DNA from: CAVVAE01 sp963746185
GTDB lineage: Bacteria; Actinomycetota; Actinomycetes; Propionibacteriales; Nocardioidaceae
DNA length: 64,000 nt
Reading direction: 5' to 3'
Assembly: GCA_963746185.1 (NCBI GenBank)
Contig: CAVVAE010000004.1
Span: 992,001 to 1,056,000, forward strand
In this document: piece by piece, positions 1 to 9,242 of the stretch
Layout: every line of letters starts with the position of its first letter
Position numbering within the stretch: the stretch's first letter is position 1
The notes under the pieces: generated by a model
What the model saw: only the letters and a program-made list of their open reading frames with translations
Told to the model about the DNA's origin: nothing
Database searches by the model: none
Translations under genes and position numbers: made by a program

Positions 1-1083
1 ACCCTTGCTGCCAACGGGATTCTCTACCCGTACGACGATCATGGGCAGTCTTTCCGCTCCATGCAGGACTTCCGAGGAGCCGGGTGGGGCAGCCAACGGG
101 CGAGCCACTTCAAAGGCGAGTGGCAGCAGGTCGCCGACAAGGCGGTGGCCTGGCCCGGTCACACGGTGGTCATCTCCAATGAGCTGCTCGGCGGTTCGTC
201 TCCTGAGCGGGTGGCAGCCGGTGTGCAGAGCGTGCAGCCCGCCGAGATGCAGGTGATCTTCTCGGCCCGCGACCTTGCCCGCCAGCTTGTCTCGGACTGG
301 CAGGAGCACGTCAAGCACAAGCACCAGGTCACGCTCGAGAAGTTCGTCGACGACCTGATCGAGTTCGGGCTGGACGCACCCAAACCCTTCGGGGAGCTGT
401 TCTGGGGGATGCACGATGCTGCGTACGTCCTCCGGCGATGGGCAGCCGTCGTCCCTGCCGAGAACATCACCGTCATCACGCTCCCTGCCCCTCGCGCACC
501 ACGTGACACGCTCTGGAAGCGCTTCTGTGCTGTCACGGGGCTTGACCCCGCGGCATACGACATCGAGACCAAGAGCGACAACCCCTCGATGGGGGTGGCC
601 GAGACAGAACTCGTCCGTCGCATGAACGCCGACGTCCAAGGCATGCCTGCCGAGCACTATGACCCGCTGGTTCGGGTGTTGCTCGCCGGGGAAGTGCTGG
701 GTGGGCAGCCGCCACGACTGACCTTGCCGACGGGTCGCCTCGACTGGGTCATGGACCGTTCACGGCAGCTCATCGACGAGCTCAAGGTGGCCGGCTATGG
801 CGTCGAGGGCGACCTCGAGGAACTGATGCCGCGCCCAGAGGACCATGCGACCTACGTGTCCCCCACCCAACTCACCGACGCCGAGCTGGCGCCGGCGGCG
901 ATGCGCGCCGCGACCGGACTGCTCCGACACAGCGGGCGGCAGCGTCGCCGGATCGTCGAACTGCAGGACGCCGCGGCGGGAATCGTCCCGCGCCGGCCAA
1001 CCATGCGCGACCGGGCCCGTGACCTGTACTGGCGAACGCGCGGCAGAGTCGGCCGCATCGTCCGACGCCAGCGGCGTTCCTAG
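1..1083 (+). CDS. Sulfotransferase-like protein, 5' end outside window
   Basis: The reading frame is open from base 1, so the N-terminus lies outside the window. The first visible residues (LAANGILYPYDD) align with the segment just after the PAPS-binding loop in the two neighbouring paralogues (GVLYP). The central block SARDLARQLVSDWQEHVK matches ARDLVRQAPAVWQERIKN of the next gene and is the likely 3'-phosphate-binding region. About 40 residues including the PKTGTT loop should be missing. Inferred role: transfer of sulfuryl groups from PAPS to a cell-surface sugar or lipid; the acceptor is unknown. It converges on the next gene and its TAG stop is embedded in a shared CTAG. Confidence 0.75.
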   Translation, partial: TLAANGILYPYDDHGQSFRSMQDFRGAGWGSQRASHFKGEWQQVADKAVAWPGHTVVISNELLGGSSPERVAAGVQSVQPAEMQVIFSARDLARQLVSDWQEHVKHKHQVTLEKFVDDLIEFGLDAPKPFGELFWGMHDAAYVLRRWAAVVPAENITVITLPAPRAPRDTLWKRFCAVTGLDPAAYDIETKSDNPSMGVAETELVRRMNADVQGMPAEHYDPLVRVLLAGEVLGGQPPRLTLPTGRLDWVMDRSRQLIDELKVAGYGVEGDLEELMPRPEDHATYVSPTQLTDAELAPAAMRAATGLLRHSGRQRRRIVELQDAAAGIVPRRPTMRDRARDLYWRTRGRVGRIVRRQRRS

Positions 1084-2171
1084 CTCCCGTCGTTCTCGTC
1101 AGGTTCCGACATCTCATCCGCCTTCGACGGACCCGACATCTCTCGCTTGGTTATGAGCAGGTCCAGGACGACGTCGAGCAGACCGTCGACCACCTGAGCC
1201 TGCGTGATGTCGCCGGGTCGTCCCTCGGAGACCTTGGCAGCAGCGGCCCGGTCGCCGATCAGGTCGGCCGTGTCGCCGACGATGTCGTAGCCCGCCTTCT
1301 CGAGCGCTTTGACGAACTGCGTGTCCTTCTTGATGAGAAAGTCGCGCTGTTGAGTCGTCAAGGCAGGCCTGGACTTGTCGTCGATGACCCGACCGAGGAC
1401 TTCGAACAGCCCATCGCGCACGACCTTGCGATATTGAATGTGCGGCATCTCCTTGCCGTGCCGGACATTGAACCGGCGCAACAGTTCCGCGGACGTGACG
1501 CTCATCGACGTGTTGGCCGCAGGGACGTCGCTCGGGTAGTCAGCTCCGTCCAACCCGATCACGCTGGCAAACCGCTGCCACAACACATCCGGCGCGGACC
1601 CGGACGGCGGAGCCGTGACCACATGGACGTGTGCAGGATCGACACCGTAGGACCAGCGCTTGAGAGCCGTTGGCGCATCCTGAGCCATCCAGAATCCCTG
1701 AGCCATCGGGGTTTTGCTGCGTCCCATCATGTCGATGAGGAACCGGTCGTAGGGCAGGGCGTGCTGGTTCTTGATGCGTTCCTGCCAGACCGCGGGAGCC
1801 TGCCGCACCAGATCACGTGCGGTGTAGATGACATGCACCTCCGCGTCGCCGAACGCGCTGACTGCGCGCTTGGCGGTGGCCTTGTTCGCATAGACGAACA
1901 ACTCACTGGAGAAGACAACGGTGTGCCCCTTCCAGTTGGCTGCCTTTCGCACGGCATCGTCCCAATGCCCGCGGATGTCCGAGCCGAACTCGCGCCGCTC
2001 CCACGTACGACGGAGGTCCCACATCGCGGTGTGGTGCGCGTCGCCCCCAGCGACGCGCGGATAGAGCACACCAGCCTTCTTCATCGCACCGCGATTCTGC
2101 TTTAACACGTACTGGAGATACGTGGTGCCGGTCTTCGGTGCTCCGATGTGGATGAAGACCCGTTTAGTCAT
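1080..2171 (-). CDS. Sulfotransferase-like protein (paralogue 2)
   Basis: This 363-residue protein opens with MTKRVFIHIGAPKTGTTYLQ; PKTGTT is the 5'-phosphosulfate loop of PAPS-dependent sulfotransferases. A second conserved block, ARDLVRQAPAVWQERIKN, lies near residue 120. The ATG at 2171 was preferred over upstream codons because it sits just before the first beta strand. The start overlaps the stop of the upstream gene by 8 bases, which suggests translational coupling. The acceptor cannot be read from sequence; surface polysaccharide or glycolipid sulfation is a guess from the family. It is clearly paralogous to both neighbours. Confidence 0.75.
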   Translation of the reverse strand: MTKRVFIHIGAPKTGTTYLQYVLKQNRGAMKKAGVLYPRVAGGDAHHTAMWDLRRTWERREFGSDIRGHWDDAVRKAANWKGHTVVFSSELFVYANKATAKRAVSAFGDAEVHVIYTARDLVRQAPAVWQERIKNQHALPYDRFLIDMMGRSKTPMAQGFWMAQDAPTALKRWSYGVDPAHVHVVTAPPSGSAPDVLWQRFASVIGLDGADYPSDVPAANTSMSVTSAELLRRFNVRHGKEMPHIQYRKVVRDGLFEVLGRVIDDKSRPALTTQQRDFLIKKDTQFVKALEKAGYDIVGDTADLIGDRAAAAKVSEGRPGDITQAQVVDGLLDVVLDLLITKREMSGPSKADEMSEPDENDGS

Positions 2172-3264
2172 GCTTGAGTCTCTCCTTGAGGCGGGTGGCG
2201 AGGACGCGCGCGGCACCGCGCATCGAGTTGGCTTCTGTCGTCGCGGGTGGCTCGGACGCCTGCTGTGCGAGCACTCGGAGCGACGCGTCTAGCATCTCCG
2301 GCTCACTGATCTCGTCAGGCAGTGGGGTGGAGATCGGTGCGAGCTTCGGGCGAAGCTCGTCGAGGTCGCCGATGACCCTGCAACCGAGCGCCCGCAGGTC
2401 GGTGATCATCTCGTCGGACACCTCAGTGATCTGCTCATGCCACTTCTCGGGTATGACGATCGGGTCGCCAGAGCCCAGCGGTCTGAGCGCTTCATGGACG
2501 AAGGCGCCTTTGATGCGTGACTCATACGCCGGCCAGTCCAGGTCGTCGGGGAGGCGCGAGTTGAGTCGGCGCAGCAGCTCAGACTCCAGGGCCCCGAGTG
2601 ACGTGTTGTGGATGCCGATGTCGAAGGAGTACATCAGGTCGGGGAGATCGACAGCAGTCGCGAACCGACGCCACAGTTCTTCTCGATCGGCACCCGGTGG
2701 AGGCAGGGTCACCAGGGTGATGTGATCGGCGCCGACCACCGAAGACCAGCGTTTGACCACACGTGGGAGGTACTGGGCTTTCCAGACCCGCGCCAGCCTG
2801 CGGTTCCTGATGGCCCCCGGGGTGAAGATCTCTTCCAGGAAGTCGCTGTAGGTCTGATCGTTGCGGTTCTTGACGTTCTCCTGCCAGATCGCAGGGATCT
2901 GTCGACCCAGGTCGCGGGTCGTCAGGACGATCTGGACATCAGAGGTGGTGAAGCTGTCGACCGCTTGCTGGATAGTCCCTCGACGGGTACGGGCCAGGCT
3001 TTCGTGCGAGATGAGACCGGTTCCGTCGTACGCGTTGATCTGATCGACGAAGCTCTGCCACACACCGTCGGCTTCGGGGTAGCTGTGGCCCTGGAACTTG
3101 GCGCCTCGGAGGTCGAGCGACGCCATGAAGTGGGTATCACGCTCGGCGCCCGGGTAGAGCACACCGTTCCTGCGCAGCAGATCGCGGTTGGCAAAGAGCA
3201 GGCGCTGCAGGTATGTCGTACCGGTCTTGGCGACACCCACATGCATGAAGACCGTGCGGGACAG
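2164..3264 (-). CDS. Sulfotransferase-like protein (paralogue 3), probable CTG start
   Basis: The third paralogue carries AKTGTTYLQ, the PAPS loop with Pro replaced by Ala, and the TTRDLGRQIPAIWQENVKN block. The first ATG is at 3246, but that would remove half of the first beta strand (RTVF) and it has no ribosome binding site. A CTG at 3264 gives LSRTVFMHVGVAKTG, aligns with paralogue 2, and lies five bases after AGGAGG, so I take CTG as start (366 residues); ATG at 3246 is the fallback. It appears to be first in a two-gene operon with paralogue 2. The acceptor is unknown. Confidence 0.7.
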   Translation of the reverse strand: MSRTVFMHVGVAKTGTTYLQRLLFANRDLLRRNGVLYPGAERDTHFMASLDLRGAKFQGHSYPEADGVWQSFVDQINAYDGTGLISHESLARTRRGTIQQAVDSFTTSDVQIVLTTRDLGRQIPAIWQENVKNRNDQTYSDFLEEIFTPGAIRNRRLARVWKAQYLPRVVKRWSSVVGADHITLVTLPPPGADREELWRRFATAVDLPDLMYSFDIGIHNTSLGALESELLRRLNSRLPDDLDWPAYESRIKGAFVHEALRPLGSGDPIVIPEKWHEQITEVSDEMITDLRALGCRVIGDLDELRPKLAPISTPLPDEISEPEMLDASLRVLAQQASEPPATTEANSMRGAARVLATRLKERLKHD

Positions 3265-3307
3265 GGGGTCCTCCTCACCAGGTCGACGGGGCGTGAGGCC
3301 CCGGTGA

Positions 3308-3344
3308 TTGAGCTTGTCGAAATCCCTGGTTTCGACAAACTCAA
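3308..3344. repeat. REP-like inverted repeat between sulfotransferase and hppA genes
   Basis: Two 15-base arms (TTGAGCTTGTCGAAA at 3308-3322 and its complement at 3330-3344, one mismatch) flank a 7-base loop. Palindromes with this GAGCTTGTCGAAA core are, from memory, dispersed repeats in many actinobacterial chromosomes. It lies between the 5' end of paralogue 3 and the 3' end of hppA and could end hppA transcription. There is no U-tract. Confidence 0.6.
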
Positions 3345-3393
3345 CCTACGGCCTTCGGCCCGAGGGTCGAGCGGGCCCACGCTGGAGCACAGG

Positions 3394-5763
3394 TCAGACG
3401 GTCGCCGTCGGCGCCTCAGCCTCGGTGTCGACGTCGCCGATCGCGATCGGACGCCGCTTGGAGATGTACACCGCCGCCGCGATACCGAGTGCCGCGACCA
3501 CAGCGATCAGGATCCGCAGTGGGTCGTTCTCGTCGTCACCGACCGACATGGTGATGACAGCAGGAGCGATGAGCAGCGAGACCAGGTTCATCACCTTGAG
3601 CAGCGGGTTGATCGCCGGTCCGGCGGTGTCCTTGAACGGGTCACCGACGGTGTCACCGATGATCGTCGCCTCGTGCGCGCTCGAGCCCTTGCCACCGTGC
3701 ACGCCGTCCTCGACGAGCTTCTTGGCGTTGTCCCAGGCTCCACCGGAGTTCGCCAGGAACACCGCCATCAGCGTGCCGGTGCCGATGGCGCCCGCAAGGT
3801 ACGCACCCAGCGGGGCCGGGCCCAGACCGAAGCCGACGGCGATCGGAGCCAGGATGGCCAGCAGACCTGGCGTGGCAAGCTCTCGCAGCGAGTCCCGGGT
3901 GCAGATGTCGACCACCTTGCCGTACTCCGGACGACCCGTTCCCTCCATGATCCCGGGGATCTCGCGGAACTGGCGGCGTACTTCGAACACGACAGCGCCC
4001 GCCGCACGACCCACGGCATTGATGGCGAGGCCCACGAACAGGAACACCACGGCAGCGCCGATGAGCAGTCCGACGAGGTTGGCCGGGTTGGCGACGTTGA
4101 GCACACCGAGCAGAGGCAGGCCGTCGGCGAAGCTCGTGTCGTCGGTGAAGGCTCCAGCATCGACGGCTGCCTGGGTGACCGCGTCGGTGAACGACCCAAA
4201 CAGTGCAGTCGCTGCGAGCACGGCGGTCGCGATCGCGATGCCCTTGGTGATCGCCTTCGTCGTGTTACCGACAGCGTCGAGCTCCGTGAGGATCGCGGTG
4301 CCCTCTCCGTGCACGTCGCCGGACATCTCAGCGATGCCCTGCGCGTTGTCGGAGACCGGACCGAACGTGTCCATCGCGACGATCACGCCGACGGTCGTCA
4401 GCAGACCACAGCCCGCGAGCGCGACCGCAAACAACGACACGACGACTGCACCGCTCCCGAGGAGGAACGCGCCATACACGGCGGTGGCAATGACGAGCGC
4501 TGTGTAGACCGCGGACTCAAAACCCACCGACAGACCGGACAGGATGACCGTCGCCGCACCGGTGAGGGATGTCTTGCCAACGTCCTTGACCGGGCGGTGT
4601 TCTGTGCCGGTGAAGTATCCAGTGAGCGCGAGGATCAGCGCTGCCAGCACAATGCCGATCAGGACAGCGACCGTGGCAATGACACGGGGATCACCGCTCG
4701 AGGGATCGGAGATCTGGGCCAACAGGGTCCCGAGCAGACCGCCGTCTTCCGTGCCGTGATCGAGCTCGTCGAACGATCCCGGCAGGTAAACGAAAGCGGC
4801 GATCGTACAGAGGACGGCCGAGACGGCAGCGGAGATGTAGAAGGCCCGGTTGATGGTGGTGAGTCCACCCTCGTCGGGACGCGGCTTGCAGAGGTAGACG
4901 CCGAGGATGGCGGTGAGGGCGCCGATCGCCGGAACGATCAGCGGGTACACGAGCCCTTCAGCGCCGAAGGCGGCCTTGCCGAGGATCAGCGCAGCCACCA
5001 GCGTCACGGCGTACGACTCGAACAGGTCGGCCGCCATACCGGCGCAGTCACCGACGTTGTCGCCCACGTTGTCGGCGATCGTGGCCGCGTTGCGCGGGTC
5101 GTCCTCAGGGATGTTCTGCTCCACCTTGCCGACGAGGTCAGCGCCGACATCAGCAGCCTTGGTGAAGATTCCGCCGCCGACACGCATGAACATCGCGAGC
5201 AACGCCGCACCGAAGCCGAAGCCCTCGAGCACGGCTGGGGCATCGCTCTTGTAAAACAGTACGACGAGAGAGGCACCGAGTAGGCCGAGGCCGACGGTCA
5301 TCATGCCGACGAAGCCACCGGTTCGGAACGCCACACGCATGGCCGGGTCGCGACCCTCGTCGCGGGCGGCAGCCGCCACGCGCACATTGGCCTTCACCGC
5401 CAGCGACATGCCCGCGTAGCCGATCGCAGCCGAGAAGCCTGCGCCGACCAGGAAGAAGATCGAGCGCCCGATCCGGATGTCAGCCTCACCCGGCAGCACG
5501 AAGAGCAGCGCAAACGCGATCGCCGCGAACACGGCCAGGGTCTTGAACTGGCGGGTCAGGTACGCCTGCGCGCCCTCTTCGACCGCCAACCCGATGGCCT
5601 TCATGTTTTCGGTGCCATCGGGGGCGGCGAGCACTTCCTGGCGGAAAAGGGTCGCCATGGCCAACGCCACCACAGCGATGACGGCCACGATGACCACAAG
5701 AGTGATGTTTCCGCCGGAGAGGGACACGTCCGCGCCGCTGGCGGCGAGGGTGAGCCGGGACAT
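3394..5763 (-). CDS. hppA: K+-independent proton-translocating pyrophosphatase
   Basis: This is a 789-residue polytopic membrane protein of the usual length for bacterial H+-PPases. It hydrolyses pyrophosphate and pumps protons across the cytoplasmic membrane. The diagnostic acidic substrate site is present (DVGADLVGKVEQN, then DNVGDNVGDCAGM near residue 230). The segment GNTTKAITKG near residue 500 carries Lys where K+-dependent enzymes have Ala, so it should be K+-independent. Start ATG at 5763 follows GGAGG by six bases; the longer frame upstream is rejected. It appears monocistronic. Confidence 0.95.
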   Translation of the reverse strand: MSRLTLAASGADVSLSGGNITLVVIVAVIAVVALAMATLFRQEVLAAPDGTENMKAIGLAVEEGAQAYLTRQFKTLAVFAAIAFALLFVLPGEADIRIGRSIFFLVGAGFSAAIGYAGMSLAVKANVRVAAAARDEGRDPAMRVAFRTGGFVGMMTVGLGLLGASLVVLFYKSDAPAVLEGFGFGAALLAMFMRVGGGIFTKAADVGADLVGKVEQNIPEDDPRNAATIADNVGDNVGDCAGMAADLFESYAVTLVAALILGKAAFGAEGLVYPLIVPAIGALTAILGVYLCKPRPDEGGLTTINRAFYISAAVSAVLCTIAAFVYLPGSFDELDHGTEDGGLLGTLLAQISDPSSGDPRVIATVAVLIGIVLAALILALTGYFTGTEHRPVKDVGKTSLTGAATVILSGLSVGFESAVYTALVIATAVYGAFLLGSGAVVVSLFAVALAGCGLLTTVGVIVAMDTFGPVSDNAQGIAEMSGDVHGEGTAILTELDAVGNTTKAITKGIAIATAVLAATALFGSFTDAVTQAAVDAGAFTDDTSFADGLPLLGVLNVANPANLVGLLIGAAVVFLFVGLAINAVGRAAGAVVFEVRRQFREIPGIMEGTGRPEYGKVVDICTRDSLRELATPGLLAILAPIAVGFGLGPAPLGAYLAGAIGTGTLMAVFLANSGGAWDNAKKLVEDGVHGGKGSSAHEATIIGDTVGDPFKDTAGPAINPLLKVMNLVSLLIAPAVITMSVGDDENDPLRILIAVVAALGIAAAVYISKRRPIAIGDVDTEAEAPTATV

Positions 5764-5939
5764 CCGATACCTCCATTGAGCCGAGGGGCCCCATTGCGTT
5801 GCGCACGCCATCTGACGGCGTACGAAATGATCAGCGCCTGACCCTGGACAGCGGTGACGCCAGTCACAAGGCAAGACCGGCGGGAGTCTAGCGACCCCGC
5901 CCGGGCCATGGGACCACCGGTCCCGTTAACAACGCGAGA

Positions 5940-6275
5940 TCAGGCCTCGACGGCAGCCTCGACGGAGTCGTAAATCGGGAACACCTTCGCCAATCCGGTG
6001 ATCCTGAAAATCTTCAGCAGCCGCTCTTGGGTGCAGACCAGAAGCAACGATCCCTCGTGTGCGCGGACCCGTTTGAGCGCACCCACGAGCACGCCGAGAC
6101 CGGTGGAGTCGAGGAAGTCGACCCCTTCGAGGTTGACGATGAGGTGGTAGTGGCCGGCGTTGATGAGTTCGACCAAGCGCTCACGAAGCTTCGGCGCGGT
6201 GTACACATCGATCTCGCCACCGACATCGACGACCATGCGCTCGCCGTCAGTCCTGTTGTCCAGCGACAGGTCCAC
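5940..6275 (-). CDS. STAS-domain anti-sigma factor antagonist
   Basis: This 111-residue single-domain protein of the SpoIIAA/BldG type has the loop FLDSTGLGVLV, with Ser57 as the expected phosphorylation site. Unphosphorylated forms bind a serine-kinase anti-sigma factor and release its sigma factor. GTG at 6275 was chosen because GGAGGAGG lies six bases upstream. No cognate kinase or SigB/F-type sigma gene is in the window, so the partner must be elsewhere. It is divergent from the helicase gene across a 145-bp gap with short tandem repeats. Confidence 0.9.
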   Translation of the reverse strand: MDLSLDNRTDGERMVVDVGGEIDVYTAPKLRERLVELINAGHYHLIVNLEGVDFLDSTGLGVLVGALKRVRAHEGSLLLVCTQERLLKIFRITGLAKVFPIYDSVEAAVEA

Positions 6276-6349
6276 GAGTTGCCTCCTCCGGTTGCCTTCG
6301 TTCGCAAGGAACGGTCGGTCCAGTCCGGGCCAACGCTTATTCAACCATG

Positions 6350-6389
6350 TCTGAGTTAAACCGTGGTCTGAGTTAAACCGTGTCTGAGG
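6350..6389. repeat. Short tandem repeat in divergent promoter region
   Basis: The 16-mer TCTGAGTTAAACCGTG occurs at 6350-6365 and again at 6367-6382, followed by a third partial copy TCTGAGG. It is AT-richer than its surroundings and sits between the divergent STAS and helicase genes, so it may be an operator or part of a promoter. No regulator can be named. Confidence 0.55.
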
Positions 6390-6420
6390 TTGATGCTGCG
6401 TAATGCGAGGATGACGGATC

Positions 6421-8748
6421 GTGACTCGGTCCGCTCGTGTGTTCGACCCCGAGGCGGCGGCCCTGCGGCTCGCTGCCGCCTCGTCACGCCGCGACCGGCT
6501 CACGCACCTCGAGCTCCGTCCGGCCCGAGACGCGCAGGTCGCGGGTTGGCCTGACTGGGCCGACCAAGAGCTGGTCGACGCCTACCTGGCCCGCGGCGTC
6601 GTGTCGTTGTGGAGCCACCAGGCCGAGGCAGCCGAGCTCGCGTGGGGCGGGCAGCACACCGTGGTCGCCACGGGTACGGCTTCAGGCAAGTCTCTCGCCT
6701 ACCTGCTGCCGACGTTGTCGGCGATCGCGCGCAGTGTCGAGCGACCGGGTGCGCGAGGAGACACGGTGCTGTATCTCTCGCCAACCAAGGCGCTTGCGCA
6801 AGACCAGCTGACAGCGATGTCGGGGCTCACACTGCCTGGGGTGCGTCCGACGACGTACGACGGAGACTCGACCCGCGAGGAGCGCGACTGGGCGCGCAGC
6901 CACGGCAACTACCTGCTGACCAACCCCGACATGCTGCACCGCACAATGCTGCCGTCGCACGCGCGGTGGGCGGAGTTCTGGGGGACATTGCGATTCGTTG
7001 TCGTCGACGAGTGCCACCACTATCGCGGTGTCTTCGGGTCACACGTGGCGCAGATCCTGCGCCGGCTTCGTCGGGTGGCATCCCACTACGGCGCCGACCC
7101 GACGTTCATCCTGGCGTCCGCGACAGCCGCCGAGCCCGATGTGACGGCGAGCCGGCTCGTCGGTGCTCCGGTGAAGGCCGTCGACGTCGACGGTTCGCCG
7201 CGCGGCACGACGGCGGTGGCGTTGTGGGAGCCGCCTCTGACGTCGCTCCGTGGCGAGCATGGCGCACCTGTACGACGTTCCGCGTCAGCCGAGACCGCCG
7301 ACCTGGTCGCCGATCTGGTGGCTGACGGAGTCCGCACGATCGCGTTTGTCCGCAGCCGACGCGGTGCCGAAAGCGTTGCTCTGCAGGCCCAGGGGCTGTT
7401 GTACGCGGTCGACCCCGACCTCGCGCGCCGCGTTGCGCCATACCGCGGCGGCTACCTGCCGGAGGACCGGCGTGAGCTTGAGCAACAGCTGCGCAGCGGC
7501 GAGCTGCTGGCGGTGTCGGCGACCAACGCTCTCGAGCTCGGCATCGACATCAACGGCCTCGACGCGGTGGTGATGGCGGGCTTCCCGGGCACTCGCGCTT
7601 CGATGTGGCAGCAGATCGGCAGGTCGGGGCGTGAGGGGCAAGGTGGCCTCGGGGTGCTCGTGGCGCGCGACGACCCGCTCGACACTTATCTGGTCACGCA
7701 TCCCGAGGCGTTAATCGGTGCACCTGTCGAGGCCAATGTGTTCGACCCCGGCAACCCGTACGTCGTCGCGCCGCATCTGTGCGCAGCCGCGCAGGAGATC
7801 CCGTTGACTGAGGACGATTTCGCGACCTTCTCCGGCGATGTCGCCGGAATCGTGGCGTCGTTGGTGGACCAGGGCTATCTGCGTCAGCGATCTCGAGGGT
7901 GGTTCTGGACCCGACGCGACCGCGCGGCCAACCTCGCCGACATCCGGTCGAGCGGAGGCAACCCGGTGCGCATCGTGGAGGAGTCGACGGGTCGTCTCGT
8001 CGGCACGGTCGACGCGTCGTCCGCGCATGCCACGGTCCATCAAGGAGCCGTCTACGTGCACATGGGGCAGACCTACCTGGTGGCGTCCTTCGACCACGAG
8101 GAAGGCGTCGCTCTCGTCGACCTGGCCAACCCTGACTACTCGACGAACGCGCGAGATCTCACCGACATCCGGATCCTCGGCACCGACGTGAGCGAGCCGT
8201 GGGGAGATGCGACGTTGTCGTTCGGGTCGGTGGAGGTGTCGTCACAGATCGTGTCGTACCTGAAGAGGCGCAGCGCCACCGGTGAGCTGCTCGGTGAGGA
8301 GCCGCTCGACCTCCCGCCGCGACACCTGCAGACCAAGTCAGTGTGGTGGACGCTCACACCGGAACAGCTCGAGTCCAGCGGGGTCGATCCGCGCGACGTA
8401 CCCGGGGCGGCGCATGCGGCAGAGCACGCCTCGATCGGTCTGTTGCCGCTCTTCGCAACGTGTGACCGGTGGGACATCGGCGGCGTCTCCACGGCGCTTC
8501 ACGAGGACACCGGCCTGCTCACGGTGTTCGTGTACGACGGCCATCCGGGCGGCGCGGGTTTTGCGCAGCGTGGCTTCCAAACGGCGGGCGAGTGGTTGAC
8601 GGCCACCCGCGAGGCCATCGCGTCGTGCGAGTGCGACGACGGCTGCCCGTCGTGTGTGCAGTCTCCGAAGTGCGGCAACGGCAATAACCCGCTCGACAAG
8701 CGCGGTGCCATCATGCTGCTTGATGTACTCCTCGCGGAGCAGAGCTGA
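6421..8748 (+). CDS. DEAD/DEAH-box helicase with C-terminal DUF1998 cysteine cluster (MrfA-like)
   Basis: This 775-residue SF2 helicase has motif I ATGTASGKS near residue 85, a DECH Walker B near 198, SATA motif III, and motif VI QIGRSGREGQGG. The C-terminal domain ends in a four-cysteine cluster (CECDDGCPSCVQ then C) typical of DUF1998. Bacillus MrfA, with this architecture, acts in repair of mitomycin C damage; the actinobacterial branch is the helicase named for the 'helicase/secretion neighbourhood', meaning it adjoins Tad genes, as here. Start is GTG. Repair is the likelier role; a link to secretion is only contextual. Confidence 0.92.
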   Translation: MTRSARVFDPEAAALRLAAASSRRDRLTHLELRPARDAQVAGWPDWADQELVDAYLARGVVSLWSHQAEAAELAWGGQHTVVATGTASGKSLAYLLPTLSAIARSVERPGARGDTVLYLSPTKALAQDQLTAMSGLTLPGVRPTTYDGDSTREERDWARSHGNYLLTNPDMLHRTMLPSHARWAEFWGTLRFVVVDECHHYRGVFGSHVAQILRRLRRVASHYGADPTFILASATAAEPDVTASRLVGAPVKAVDVDGSPRGTTAVALWEPPLTSLRGEHGAPVRRSASAETADLVADLVADGVRTIAFVRSRRGAESVALQAQGLLYAVDPDLARRVAPYRGGYLPEDRRELEQQLRSGELLAVSATNALELGIDINGLDAVVMAGFPGTRASMWQQIGRSGREGQGGLGVLVARDDPLDTYLVTHPEALIGAPVEANVFDPGNPYVVAPHLCAAAQEIPLTEDDFATFSGDVAGIVASLVDQGYLRQRSRGWFWTRRDRAANLADIRSSGGNPVRIVEESTGRLVGTVDASSAHATVHQGAVYVHMGQTYLVASFDHEEGVALVDLANPDYSTNARDLTDIRILGTDVSEPWGDATLSFGSVEVSSQIVSYLKRRSATGELLGEEPLDLPPRHLQTKSVWWTLTPEQLESSGVDPRDVPGAAHAAEHASIGLLPLFATCDRWDIGGVSTALHEDTGLLTVFVYDGHPGGAGFAQRGFQTAGEWLTATREAIASCECDDGCPSCVQSPKCGNGNNPLDKRGAIMLLDVLLAEQS

Positions 8749-8766
8749 TGTCGATACGGTGAAGGA

Positions 8767-8785
8767 CGCGACCGCTTTGGTCGCG
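8767..8785 (+). terminator. Hairpin after helicase gene
   Basis: A perfect 7-bp stem (CGCGACC with GGTCGCG) and a 5-base loop lie 18 bases after the helicase stop. There is no U-tract, so termination is uncertain; it could equally lie in the leader of the next gene. Confidence 0.35.
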
Positions 8786-8826
8786 GAGGGGATGAGGAGC
8801 CTCGCGCTCGAGAGGAGAAGCCGCCC

Positions 8827-9228
8827 ATGATCGTTCTGGGACTGCTGATCTTGATCGGTGTCGTCGCCGTTGTCGTCGCCGCGGTCGCACGTGGCGATGA
8901 GTCGGCTCACGTCGACCTGGGGTCGTTCGACGTCAACACCGACGTCAACGCCGTCTTTGCCGCTGGCGCCATCACCATGCTGCTCACCCTGATCGGACTG
9001 TGGCTGCTCAACAAGGGGCTTAAGCGCTGGCGCTACCGTCGTTCAGAGATGCGCGAACTCAAGAAACGGGCGGCCAAGGGCGAAGAAGAAGCACGTCGTG
9101 AACGCGCTGCGTCAGCCGAAGCCAGCGAATCAGACGAGACGACTGTGGTCGACGGCGACAACCCCGATGCTCGCCACGTCGCCGGCGACACCGACGAGCA
9201 CTTCGACACCGCGCCCCGCGAACGCTGA
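8827..9228 (+). CDS. Small membrane protein of unknown function
   Basis: This 133-residue protein has two predicted membrane segments (residues 2-21 and about 38-60), a basic stretch (KRWRYRRSEMRELKKR) and an acidic disordered tail rich in Glu, Asp, Ser and Thr. The topology suggests a short extracytoplasmic loop and a cytoplasmic C-terminus. A GAGAGGAGAAG ribosome site precedes the ATG. It follows the helicase on the same strand and is convergent with the Tad operon. I do not recognise a family. Confidence 0.7.
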   Translation: MIVLGLLILIGVVAVVVAAVARGDESAHVDLGSFDVNTDVNAVFAAGAITMLLTLIGLWLLNKGLKRWRYRRSEMRELKKRAAKGEEEARRERAASAEASESDETTVVDGDNPDARHVAGDTDEHFDTAPRER

Positions 9229-9242
9229 CGGTCACCTCGCGG

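Noticed and set aside
2608..5283. Open frame of 891 codons on the plus strand
   Set aside because: It is antisense to hppA and sulfotransferase 3; its translation is charged low-complexity sequence typical of a GC-rich shadow frame.
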